A program made the position numbers and the translations under genes. This document shows positions 1 through 5,244 of a stretch of DNA of 11,684 bases, piece by piece. The DNA comes from Rhodoferax sp. (lineage in GTDB: Bacteria > Pseudomonadota > Gammaproteobacteria > Burkholderiales > Burkholderiaceae_C). The stretch covers positions 1-11,684 of the forward strand of contig JALNWC010000044.1 of assembly GCA_023231075.1 (NCBI GenBank). Reading direction: 5' to 3'. The notes beneath the pieces are model-generated. The model did not search any database. It was not told the origin of the DNA and saw only the letters and a program-made list of their open reading frames with translations. Numbering within the stretch: the stretch's first letter is position 1; each line of letters starts with the position of its first letter.

Positions 1-27
1 TCGGCTGCACTTTACATCAGAGTGCGC

Positions 28-76
28 GGAAACAAACGGGGAAACAAACGGGGTCAGGTCTTGCATTCCAGCATCG
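28..76 (+). repeat. Dispersed repeat, copy 1, with 12-bp tandem duplication at its edge
   Basis: Positions 42-76 are identical over 35 bp to 841-875; the element runs from AAACAAACGGGGTCAG to CCAGCATCG. At its left edge the 12-mer GGAAACAAACGG occurs twice in tandem (28-39 and 40-51). The copy lies upstream of the higBA promoter. The GGGGTCAG core resembles motifs I recall from REP/RAYT-type dispersed repeats in Burkholderiales, but no transposase gene is present here. That the repeat exists is certain; its family is inference. Confidence 0.85.
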
Positions 77-77
77 G

Positions 78-200
78 TTAGCGGTGTTGCCACACGTCCG
101 ACCAGATGCGCAGTGGGTTCAAAGCGATGGCGCTCATGATGGTGTGGCCGTTGCAGCCGCCATACCGACGCAGCCAGGTCCGACGACGTCGACTTGCCGT
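78..200 (-). other. Short open frame, possible 3' remnant of an unknown gene
   Basis: A 40-codon minus-strand frame runs from 200 to a TAA at 78-80, immediately beside repeat copy 1. Its end reads NPLRIWSDVWQHR, which looks protein-like. There is no start codon near its upstream edge (an in-frame stop lies at 201-203) and I recognise no family. It may be the tail of a gene cut by repeat insertion, or chance. This is the only gene-like content between the repeat and the higBA promoter. Confidence 0.15.
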
Positions 201-211
201 TTACCGGCAAG
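193..211. promoter_or_regulatory. Palindrome overlapping the -35 box, likely HigA operator
   Basis: CTTGCCGTTTACCGGCAAG is an inverted repeat with 7-bp arms (193-199 and 205-211) and a 5-bp spacer. It covers the -35 box of the putative higBA promoter. HigA-family antitoxins typically bind palindromes at their own promoter, so autorepression by HigA or the HigBA complex is the natural reading. The palindrome is seen directly; the bound protein is inferred. Confidence 0.55.
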
Positions 212-222
212 CGGTATATGAT
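194..222 (+). promoter_or_regulatory. Putative sigma70 promoter of higBA with very short leader
   Basis: TTGCCG (194-199) and TATGAT (217-222) are separated by exactly 17 bp. A start site about 7 nt after the -10 would fall at 228-230, directly before the higB ATG at 231. The mRNA would therefore be leaderless or nearly so, and there is no Shine-Dalgarno sequence before higB. higA, by contrast, has a strong one. Confidence 0.55.
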
Positions 223-230
223 GACAACTT

Positions 231-509
231 ATGATTCAGTCGTTTAAATGCCAGGACACACAATCGCTTTTTGAAACAGGCAAGTCCAGGCGTTTTGCCA
301 ATATCCGGGATGTTGCTGAGCGCAAGTTGACGCAACTGGCGGCTGCCATGACTTTGGAGTTTCTCAAGTCGCCGCCCGGTAACCATCTGGAAAGACTGAC
401 GCGTGATCGTGAGGGGCAGTACAGCATTCGCATCAACCAGCAGTGGCGCGTTTGCTTCGTTTGGACTGCAGAGGGTCCTTGTGATGTTGAAATTGTTGAT
501 TACCACTGA
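231..509 (+). CDS. higB: HigB-type toxin (RelE superfamily, killer family)
   Basis: This 92-residue protein has the length and pattern of HigB/plasmid-maintenance killer toxins, ribosome-dependent mRNA endonucleases of the RelE superfamily. The C-terminal half carries the family-typical stretch SIRINQQWRVCFVW (about residues 65-78) and ends in VEIVDYH, as HigB toxins commonly do. The arginines and aromatics in this part are the usual RNA-binding and active-site residues of the family. It lies 23 bp before higA in the toxin-first order typical of higBA. The ATG at 231 is chosen because the family starts at this point and the promoter -10 ends only 8 bp upstream. The gene appears intact. Stalling of translation in the absence of HigA is known for the family, not shown here. 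Confidence 0.9.
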   Translation: MIQSFKCQDTQSLFETGKSRRFANIRDVAERKLTQLAAAMTLEFLKSPPGNHLERLTRDREGQYSIRINQQWRVCFVWTAEGPCDVEIVDYH

Positions 510-532
510 CTTTTTGTGCCACGGAGGGCAAG

Positions 533-838
533 ATGATTAAAAACGGCATGCGTGCAATACACCCGGGCGAGTTCCTGCGGGAAGACTATCTGAAGCCGCT
601 GGGCATGAGTGCCAATGCGCTGTCAAAGGCACTGCATGTGCCTGCCGGACGGATTAATGACATCGTGCTGGAGCGGCGCGGCGTCACCCCTGACACCGCC
701 TTGCGTCTGGCGCGTTATTTTGGCGGTGACGCGCAGTCATGGTTGAATTTGCAACAAATGTATGACCTCAAGCTCGCTGAGCGCGACAAGGCGCAGCAAA
801 TCGAAGCCGAAATTGAACCTTTGGCGCTTGCTGCCTGA
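533..838 (+). CDS. higA: HigA-family antitoxin, XRE-type DNA-binding protein
   Basis: This 101-residue protein contains an XRE-type helix-turn-helix at about residues 25-60. The opening IHPGEFLREDYLKPLGMS is the classic HigA (VapI-like) signature, followed by a helix pair ending in LARYFGG and SWLNLQQMYDL. It should neutralise HigB by direct binding and repress the operon at the palindrome over the -35 box. The start is fixed by a strong Shine-Dalgarno GGAGGG at 523-528, 4 bp before the ATG. The antitoxin thus has a strong ribosome site while the toxin has none, which would favour antitoxin excess. The stop lies 3 bp before repeat copy 2, so the repeat begins right at the end of the module. 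Confidence 0.93.
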   Translation: MIKNGMRAIHPGEFLREDYLKPLGMSANALSKALHVPAGRINDIVLERRGVTPDTALRLARYFGGDAQSWLNLQQMYDLKLAERDKAQQIEAEIEPLALAA

Positions 839-840
839 GC

Positions 841-875
841 AAACAAACGGGGTCAGGTCTTGCATTCCAGCATCG
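841..875 (+). repeat. Dispersed repeat, copy 2, abutting higA
   Basis: This 35-bp stretch is identical to 42-76 and in the same orientation. It begins 2 bp after the higA stop codon. Together the two copies bracket the promoter, higB and higA as a direct-repeat-bounded unit of about 0.8 kb. No target-site duplication is obvious outside the copies; the only extra shared bases are a TTA just after each one (78-80 and 877-879). Confidence 0.9.
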
Positions 876-893
876 TTTACCTGACGGGCATAG

Positions 894-1076
894 TCGCTGG
901 CGCTGAATCCGGGCAAGCCGAGCAATCGGCTCAAGTGGGCGCAACTGCTGTTCATTGCCGGTGAGCGGGTGTCGGCGCGGCAGTTGCTGCTTGACCTGCG
1001 TGGACAGAACTTGTCTGCTGAGGAGCGCAAGACGCTGGTGGAACTGCTGGCAAATTGCGGGCCTTCGTGTCGATGA
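894..1076 (+). pseudogene. Open frame without start codon, probable gene remnant
   Basis: The frame opens after a TAG at 891-893 and runs 60 codons to a TGA at 1074-1076, with no ATG near its beginning. The translation looks like real protein: an amphipathic Leu/Ala/Arg-rich segment with ERVSARQLLLDLRGQNLS in the middle, possibly an alpha-helical repeat (TPR-like) C-terminus. I do not recognise the parent family. It lies between repeat copy 2 and the vapB promoter region, so it may be the 3' end of a gene truncated by repeat-associated rearrangement. Coding by chance cannot be excluded in this GC-rich DNA. Confidence 0.3.
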
Positions 1077-1125
1077 TGCAACGCATAGCGTGTAAGATGT
1101 CACTATTTGATGTAAAGGTGTTTTT

Positions 1126-1419
1126 ATGCGTACCACCCTTGACCTGCCCGATGAGACTTTTCGTCAGCTCAAGGCGCAAGCGGCCATGAATGGCCTGAAG
1201 CTCAAAGAGCTGGTGACACAACTCATCGAGCACGGGCTGGCCGTCGGCATGACAAAGCCGCCGCCGTCGCCGCAGTCTGGCCCGTGCCCCATTCCGATTG
1301 CGCGTGAAGCCGATGGCACGGTCACACCGTTCTTGTCGAATGCACAACTCGGTGCCGTCCTTGATGAAGAAGACCTGACCCAGTACCAAAAAGTACTGAC
1401 GCAGGCGGCCGGGCGATGA
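1126..1419 (+). CDS. vapB: VapB-type antitoxin, ribbon-helix-helix N-terminus
   Basis: This 97-residue protein starts with a ribbon-helix-helix pattern (MRTTLDLPDETFRQLK, then ELVTQLIEHGL), the DNA-binding and dimerisation fold of many VapB/CopG antitoxins. The C-terminal part, after a Pro-rich linker at about residues 43-58, should wrap the VapC toxin. It ends in an ATGA overlap with vapC at 1416-1419, typical of coupled antitoxin-toxin pairs. The ATG at 1126 has a plausible ribosome site AAGGTG at 1115-1120. A possible -10 TAAGAT lies at 1093-1098 but I see no convincing -35. VapB normally autorepresses its operon; no clear palindrome was found here. Confidence 0.85.
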   Translation: MRTTLDLPDETFRQLKAQAAMNGLKLKELVTQLIEHGLAVGMTKPPPSPQSGPCPIPIAREADGTVTPFLSNAQLGAVLDEEDLTQYQKVLTQAAGR

Positions 1420-1883
1420 ACGACCTGCCTGACATCAATGTCTGGTTGGCATTGGTGGATAAACGGCACATTCATCACACCGCTGCCAGCCGTTATTGGG
1501 CCGATGCCGCGGTGCAAAGCCGTGCCTTTTGCAGGGTGACTGCAAATGGGTTTTTGCGCTTGAGCACACACGCACGCGTCATGCCCAATCCGTTGAGTCC
1601 GCATGAGGCCTGGATTATTTACCGGCAGTTTTTGTCCTTGCCCATCATCCGCTGGCTGCCTGAACCCGCCGGTCTGGACGATCAATATTGCGCATTCAGC
1701 TGCGCGCCGGGGTTTGCGCACCACCTCTGGACGGATGCTTATTTGGCGGCTTTTGCCATGGCCACCGGCTGTCGGTTGGTGTCCTTTGATGGTGACTTCG
1801 AACGCTTTGCTGGCTTGAACTTTGCATGCTTGAAGCCCGGAAACAAACGGGGTCAAGAACAATTGGGGTCAGACTCCAATTAA
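1416..1883 (+). CDS. vapC: VapC-type PIN-domain toxin RNase with repeat-derived C-terminal tail
   Basis: This 155-residue PIN-domain protein is of the VapC family, Mg-dependent endoribonucleases that cut tRNA or rRNA. Acidic residues of the active site are visible: Asp6 in LPDINVW, Asp107 in WTDAYLAAF, and Asp125/Asp127 in SFDGDF. The middle acidic position of many PIN domains is not clear (VTANGFLRL region), as I recall for this VapC subgroup. The domain ends around FAGLNF (residues 131-136). The last 14 residues, from Gly142, are translated from dispersed repeat copy 3 (GNKRGQEQLGSDSN), so the native stop was lost and the frame now ends at a TAA in the repeat. Family members usually have about 140 residues. 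The catalytic core is complete, so activity is plausible, but the tail could alter stability or antitoxin fit. Confidence 0.88.
   Translation: MNDLPDINVWLALVDKRHIHHTAASRYWADAAVQSRAFCRVTANGFLRLSTHARVMPNPLSPHEAWIIYRQFLSLPIIRWLPEPAGLDDQYCAFSCAPGFAHHLWTDAYLAAFAMATGCRLVSFDGDFERFAGLNFACLKPGNKRGQEQLGSDSN
1841..1881 (+). repeat. Dispersed repeat, copy 3 (divergent), with imperfect hairpin
   Basis: AAACAAACGGGGTCA at 1841-1855 matches the first 15 bp of the 35-bp repeat. It then diverges into a segment with an imperfect palindrome: arms AATTGGGGTC (1861-1870) and GACTCCAATT (1872-1881), one mismatch. The shared GGGGTCAG motif recurs at 1865-1872. The element overlaps the end of vapC and supplies its stop codon. 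REP-like mobilisation by a RAYT enzyme elsewhere in the genome is inference. Confidence 0.75.
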
Positions 1884-1950
1884 CGCTAAGGGCAGCTATT
1901 TGCCCCACCGGCCAGCCGCACCAACGGTGCTGGCGCAATGGCAGGATGGG

Positions 1951-2016
1951 TGCCCGCGCCGATCACGCCGTCGGCCAGCGCCAGCCGGGCAGGTTCAGCA
2001 GGCGCTTGACTATTTC
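1951..2016 (-). pseudogene. ruvC: Decayed duplicate of the ruvC 3' end
   Basis: Positions 1951-1990 match 3058-3097 of the intact ruvC at 38 of 40 bases, and 1991-2016 match 3174-3199 with two mismatches. The 76 bp between are missing. The deletion joins two copies of the 7-mer GCCGGGC (3091-3097 and 3167-3173 in the intact gene) and shifts the frame. On the minus strand the pieces read EIVKRLLNLPG and, in another frame, LALADGVIGAG, both matching intact RuvC. The two differences in the 40-bp block are synonymous third-position changes (GAC/GAT, ATC/ATT), so the copies separated while at least one was under selection. Active-site residues of RuvC are not in the fragment. Confidence 0.85.
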
Positions 2017-2067
2017 GGGCAATCAAAAGCAGCACACGATTGATCCGGCCCGGTGATGTTTTAAGTT

Positions 2068-2100
2068 CCGTTCGGGCTGAGCCTGTCGAAGCCCTTCGAC
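2068..2100. repeat. Half of a dispersed palindromic repeat
   Basis: The stretch begins CCGTTCGGGCTGAGCC and ends in a perfect small palindrome, GTCGAAG-CC-CTTCGAC (2085-2100). It resembles a short palindromic repeat I recall as common between genes of betaproteobacteria; only one long arm is present here. It lies between the ruvC remnant and the broken ATPase gene. The remaining DNA to 2176 shows nothing I can identify beyond a TATAAA at 2165-2170. Confidence 0.55.
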
Positions 2101-2176
2101 CCTTCGTCAAGCCTCCAACGCGGACGGCACATCATGAAACCATGCAATTACTCCACTCAATGGATATAAAGCATTG

Positions 2177-2981
2177 ATGTTTCGACGAATCATCCATCAG
2201 CGGTTAAACGACCTTCTCGCCCAGTTTCCGGCAGTCGCACTACTCGGACCGCGCCAGGTAGGCAAGACCACGCTTCCCGTTGGCATGGCTGGCCAGTAAT
2301 GACGCTGCCAGTCGCACCTGGCGCGAGGTCTTCATCACGACTTATCTGGAAAAGGATATTCCGGCACTTGGACCGAGGATTCCGGCAATCACCCTGCGCC
2401 GCTTGTGGACCATGCTGGCCCACAACCAAGGTGAGTTACTCGATCAAGCCAAGCTCGCCTCTGCACTTGCCATCAGTGGTCAAACGGTCGGCCGCTATAT
2501 AGACCTTCTTTCCGATTTGATGCTGGTGCGGCGACTTCCGGCATGGAGCGGCAACGTGGGCAAGCGACTGGTTCGCTCCCCAAAGGTGTATGTGCGCGAC
2601 AGTGGACTCGTTCATGCCCTGCTGGGATTACAGGATCTTGACGCGGTTCTAAGCCACCCGGTGGCCGGGTCCAGTTGGGAGGGCTTTGTCGTTGAGCAAC
2701 TCATTAACGCGGCACCCGGTGCGCAGGCCAGCTTTTACAGGACCAGTAATGGCGCAGAAGTTGATCTGGTTTTGGCGTTTCGAAACAGCCAGACCTGGGT
2801 TATTGAAATCAAACGGTCCTCTGCCCCCAGCGTATCAAAAGGCTTCTACACGGCGGCAAATGACTTGAGCGCCTCGCGTAAGTTGCTGGTAGCTCCCGTC
2901 GGGCGGTCCTACCCAATGAAAGAGGGAATCGACGTGATGAGCCCGCTTGAGGCTGCACAGCTAATCGGCATGCAAGCTTGA
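2177..2981 (+). pseudogene. P-loop ATPase with DUF4143 domain, internal deletion and frameshift
   Basis: From the ATG at 2177 the first 34 codons read a normal start of this ATPase family, ending in the Walker A motif GPRQVGKTTL (about 2251-2280). The frame then hits TAA at 2297-2299. One frame over, from about 2280 to a TGA at 2979-2981, lies the C-terminal half: LASNDAASRTW, LEKDIPALGPRIPA, the winged-helix part near ISGQTVGRYIDLLSDL, and the nuclease-like end (WEGFVVEQLI, EVDLVL, WVIEIK). Family members have roughly 150 residues between Walker A and this point, including Walker B; all are gone. At the joint the bases also read as a GFP-L motif expected just before this half, so the deletion ended there. 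Such proteins are usually solitary, about 380-400 residues, and of uncertain function. A downstream TTG at 2280 could give a 233-residue product, but without the P-loop it would not be an ATPase. Confidence 0.85.
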
Positions 2982-3025
2982 AAAATTGGCGCTCAGGGTG
3001 ACCGTGACGCGGCTGATTGACCGGG

Positions 3026-3574
3026 CTACCGGCTCCGCCCCGCCTTGTATTTCCCCTTGCCCGCGCCAATCACGCCATCGGCCAGCGCCAGCCGGGCCAT
3101 GGCCTTGTTGGCGTGGGCGTGGGTGATGGCCAGGCCCAGCGCGTCGGCGGCGTCGGGGCCGGGCAGGCCGGGCAGGTTCAGCAGGCGTTTGACCATTTCC
3201 TGAATCTGGCCCTTGCTGGCGCGGCCCCAGCCGACCACGGCTTGCTTCATTTGCAGCGCGGTGTATTGCGACACCGGCAAATCGGAAAACACCAGCGCGG
3301 TGATGGCCGCGCCCCGGGCTTGCCCCAGCAGCAGGGTGGACTGCGGGTTGACGTTGACAAAGACGATCTCGACCGTGGCGGCGTCGGGCTCATAACGCGC
3401 CACCACTTCGCGGATGCCGTCAAACAGCACCTTGAGGCGCTCGGGCAGCAGGTCTTTGTCGAGGTGGGTGGTGCTGATGGTGCCGCTGGCCACATAGCGC
3501 AGTTCCGCGCCGTCCACGTCCACCAGGCCAAAACCGGTGGTGCGCAGGCCGGGGTCGATGCCGAGGATTCTCAT
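3026..3574 (-). CDS. ruvC: Crossover junction endodeoxyribonuclease RuvC
   Basis: RuvC cuts Holliday junctions symmetrically, working with the RuvAB branch-migration motor in recombination and repair. The 182-residue protein has the usual family length. All four catalytic acids are in place: Asp7 in GIDPGL, Glu69 in TVEIVF, and Asp141 and Asp144 in GPDAADALGLAITH. The start at 3574 fits the family N-terminus (MRILGIDPG) and overlaps the stop of the upstream CdsA-like gene by 4 bp (ATGA, 3571-3574), indicating translational coupling. It is the last gene of the minus-strand cluster; I see no clear terminator between its stop and 2981. ruvA is not adjacent but lies 8 kb away on the other strand. 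A decayed copy of its 3' end lies at 1951-2016. Confidence 0.96.
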   Translation of the reverse strand: MRILGIDPGLRTTGFGLVDVDGAELRYVASGTISTTHLDKDLLPERLKVLFDGIREVVARYEPDAATVEIVFVNVNPQSTLLLGQARGAAITALVFSDLPVSQYTALQMKQAVVGWGRASKGQIQEMVKRLLNLPGLPGPDAADALGLAITHAHANKAMARLALADGVIGAGKGKYKAGRSR

Positions 3575-4560
3575 AAGCCAAAGTACCAGCGCACCGAATG
3601 GAAGAACACCGGCGCGGCAAAACACAGCGAGTCGATGCGGTCGAGCATGCCGCCGGCCCCGGTCACGCTTTTGGCCTGGCCCTGCCAGATCGGGATGCCG
3701 CGGTCGCGCTTGAGGGCTTTCATGACCAGGTGCCCGAGCGACCCGGCGGCGCAGGCGATGAACGACAGGGCAAAGGCCTGGCCCGGCACAAAGGGCGTGA
3801 TGCCCGCCAGCACGGCCCCCAGCAGGCTGCCCACGGCCATGCCCCAGCCCCAGCTGTGCCAGGTGAAACTCTGGCTGATCTGCGCCGCCGCCGGGGTTTT
3901 GGGCCAGTGCCGGCTTACCAGGTGCTGCGTGACCATGCAGCTTTGCACCACCAGCACCAGAAACAGCACCAGAAAAGCGTTTTTCTTGTCGTAGTGTGGA
4001 AAGTCCAGCAGCATCAGCGCCGGCACATGGCTCATGCCGTAAATGCAGACCATGATGCCCCACTGCAGCTTGGCGTTGCGCTCCAGAAAGCGCACCGGGT
4101 CGTTGGCCAGCGCGCTGGCCACGGGCAGCGCCAGAAACACGTAAACCGGGATGAACACCGTGAACAGGTCGAAGTGCTCGGTGGCCACCAGGGAGTACTG
4201 AAACGGCAGCACGCCAAAAAAAGCCAGCACCAGGCTGCGGTGGTCGCCCCGGCGCGTGGGTGACAGCGTCAAAAATTCGCGCAAGGCAAAGAACGAACCC
4301 AGCGCAAACAGCACCAGGCGGGTGATGTCGCCGGCCAGCCAGGCCACCCAGAAGACAAAGATCAGCGCCCAGCTGGTGCGCAGCAGTTTGCTCAGCTTGC
4401 CGATGCGGTCCCGATGGTTTTGCTGCGCCTGCGCGTCTTCATGCTCGCGCATGGACAGCAAAAACAGGCTCACCGAGGCCAGCACCAGCAGGCCGAACAC
4501 CAGCACGAACATGGCGCCGACCTGCTGCGCCGGGCTGAGGTTTTTCAGGGTGTGGTACAT
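3571..4560 (-). CDS. CdsA-family (phosphatidate cytidylyltransferase-like) membrane protein, divergent active site
   Basis: This 329-residue protein is strongly hydrophobic with about eight membrane segments (for example residues 14-36, 63-92, 108-124, 132-150, 166-186, 195-212, 240-275). Its C-terminal part ends in LDRIDSLCFAAPVFFHSVRWYF, which places it in the CdsA family (COG4589-like), enzymes that make CDP-diacylglycerol from phosphatidate and CTP. However, the signature is badly eroded. Where the family has SPxKTxEG it has SQSFTWHSW (residues 229-237); the Asp of the preceding DxxxY region appears to be Ser/Cys (VQSCMV, 205-210); the Lys-Asp after KR is Pro-Ile; and HGG is AGG (302-304). 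Only LDRID is kept. I therefore infer a paralogue with changed or lost catalysis. It starts 9 bp after plsC and overlaps ruvC. A TGAGG sequence before the ATG may serve as ribosome site. Confidence 0.8.
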   Translation of the reverse strand: MYHTLKNLSPAQQVGAMFVLVFGLLVLASVSLFLLSMREHEDAQAQQNHRDRIGKLSKLLRTSWALIFVFWVAWLAGDITRLVLFALGSFFALREFLTLSPTRRGDHRSLVLAFFGVLPFQYSLVATEHFDLFTVFIPVYVFLALPVASALANDPVRFLERNAKLQWGIMVCIYGMSHVPALMLLDFPHYDKKNAFLVLFLVLVVQSCMVTQHLVSRHWPKTPAAAQISQSFTWHSWGWGMAVGSLLGAVLAGITPFVPGQAFALSFIACAAGSLGHLVMKALKRDRGIPIWQGQAKSVTGAGGMLDRIDSLCFAAPVFFHSVRWYFGL

Positions 4561-4569
4561 GAACCGGCC

Positions 4570-5244
4570 TCAGATGTCGCGCAGGGCGATGACGGCCTGG
4601 CGCGCGCGCTGCAAAAAGGCATGGCAGTCTTCACCGGCCTGCACCTGTAGGGGCGCACCGAAGGTGACCGAGCACAGCACCGGCACCGGCACCACTTCGC
4701 CCTTGGGCATGACGCGCTGCACATTGGCGATCCAGGCCGGGATGAGTTCCACCGTCGGGAATTTGGTGGCCAGGTTGTACAGCCCGGCCTTGAAGGCCTG
4801 CGGGTCATCGAAGTGGCCGCGTGTGCCTTCGGGGAACAAAATCAGCGAATCGCCCGCGGCCAGGGCCTCGACCAGCGGCTCCAGCGGGTCCTCGGTCGCA
4901 TTGCGCTCGCGCGCGACATAAATCACGTTGAACACGGCCGAGGTGATCCATTGCCTGAAGGGCGACTGGGTCCAGTATTCCCGGGCCGCCACGGCCCGGG
5001 TGCTGCGCCGCAGTTCTTTGGGCAGCGCGGCCCAGATCATCAGCAGGTCGGCGTGGCTTTGGTGGTTGGCAAAATAAATGCGCTGTTCGGCCTTGGGCGG
5101 GCAGCCCCACCAGCGCGCCTGGGCGCCGGTGAGCACGCGAATCAGCCCGAGTAAACACAGGCTGACCGCTGCGGCCGCCAGCGGCGACACCCACGCGGCC
5201 ATGCGGCTGCGCCAGCGGTCGGGCTCAGGCTGGGCGGTGGTCAT
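4570..5244 (-). CDS. plsC: 1-acyl-sn-glycerol-3-phosphate acyltransferase (PlsC family)
   Basis: PlsC-family enzymes add the second acyl chain to lysophosphatidate at the inner membrane, giving phosphatidate. This 224-residue protein shows acyltransferase motif I, NHQSHAD (residues 60-66, the catalytic His61-x4-Asp66), and motif III, FPEGTRG (137-143), with an invariant Glu and Arg. One N-terminal membrane anchor is likely at about residues 18-40. The start overlaps the mtgA stop by 4 bp (ATGA, 5241-5244). It is followed by a CdsA-family gene, the enzyme type that would normally consume its product. Other acyl acceptors are possible, since the family also includes acyltransferases for other lysolipids. 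Confidence 0.9.
   Translation of the reverse strand: MTTAQPEPDRWRSRMAAWVSPLAAAAVSLCLLGLIRVLTGAQARWWGCPPKAEQRIYFANHQSHADLLMIWAALPKELRRSTRAVAAREYWTQSPFRQWITSAVFNVIYVARERNATEDPLEPLVEALAAGDSLILFPEGTRGHFDDPQAFKAGLYNLATKFPTVELIPAWIANVQRVMPKGEVVPVPVLCSVTFGAPLQVQAGEDCHAFLQRARQAVIALRDI

Noticed and set aside
28..51. Tandem GGAAACAAACGG units as the start of a CRISPR or other array
   Set aside because: There are only two contiguous 12-bp units with no spacers; this is a simple duplication at the repeat edge.
60..1890. Integron cassette array (attC sites) as the basis of the TA modules
   Set aside because: I looked for the RYYYAAC/GTTRRRY core pairs near the module ends. GTTAGCG (77-83) and TTAACGC (1880-1886) come close but do not form a proper attC pair, and there is no integrase.
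1826..2056. A 76-codon plus-strand frame after vapC
   Set aside because: It crosses the repeat and the ruvC remnant and shows no protein-like pattern.
2280..2981. An intact 233-residue protein starting at TTG 2280
   Set aside because: The upstream Walker A segment in another frame shows that this is the C-terminal half of a longer broken gene.
2982..3025. Terminator between ruvC and the ATPase remnant
   Set aside because: Only a weak GGTGACC/GTCAC-type symmetry is present, with no stable stem and no T-run on either strand.
3017..3994. A 325-codon plus-strand open frame over ruvC and the CdsA-like gene
   Set aside because: It is opposite two genes with family motifs and coupled starts; its sequence is antisense-type Gly/Gln/His-rich.
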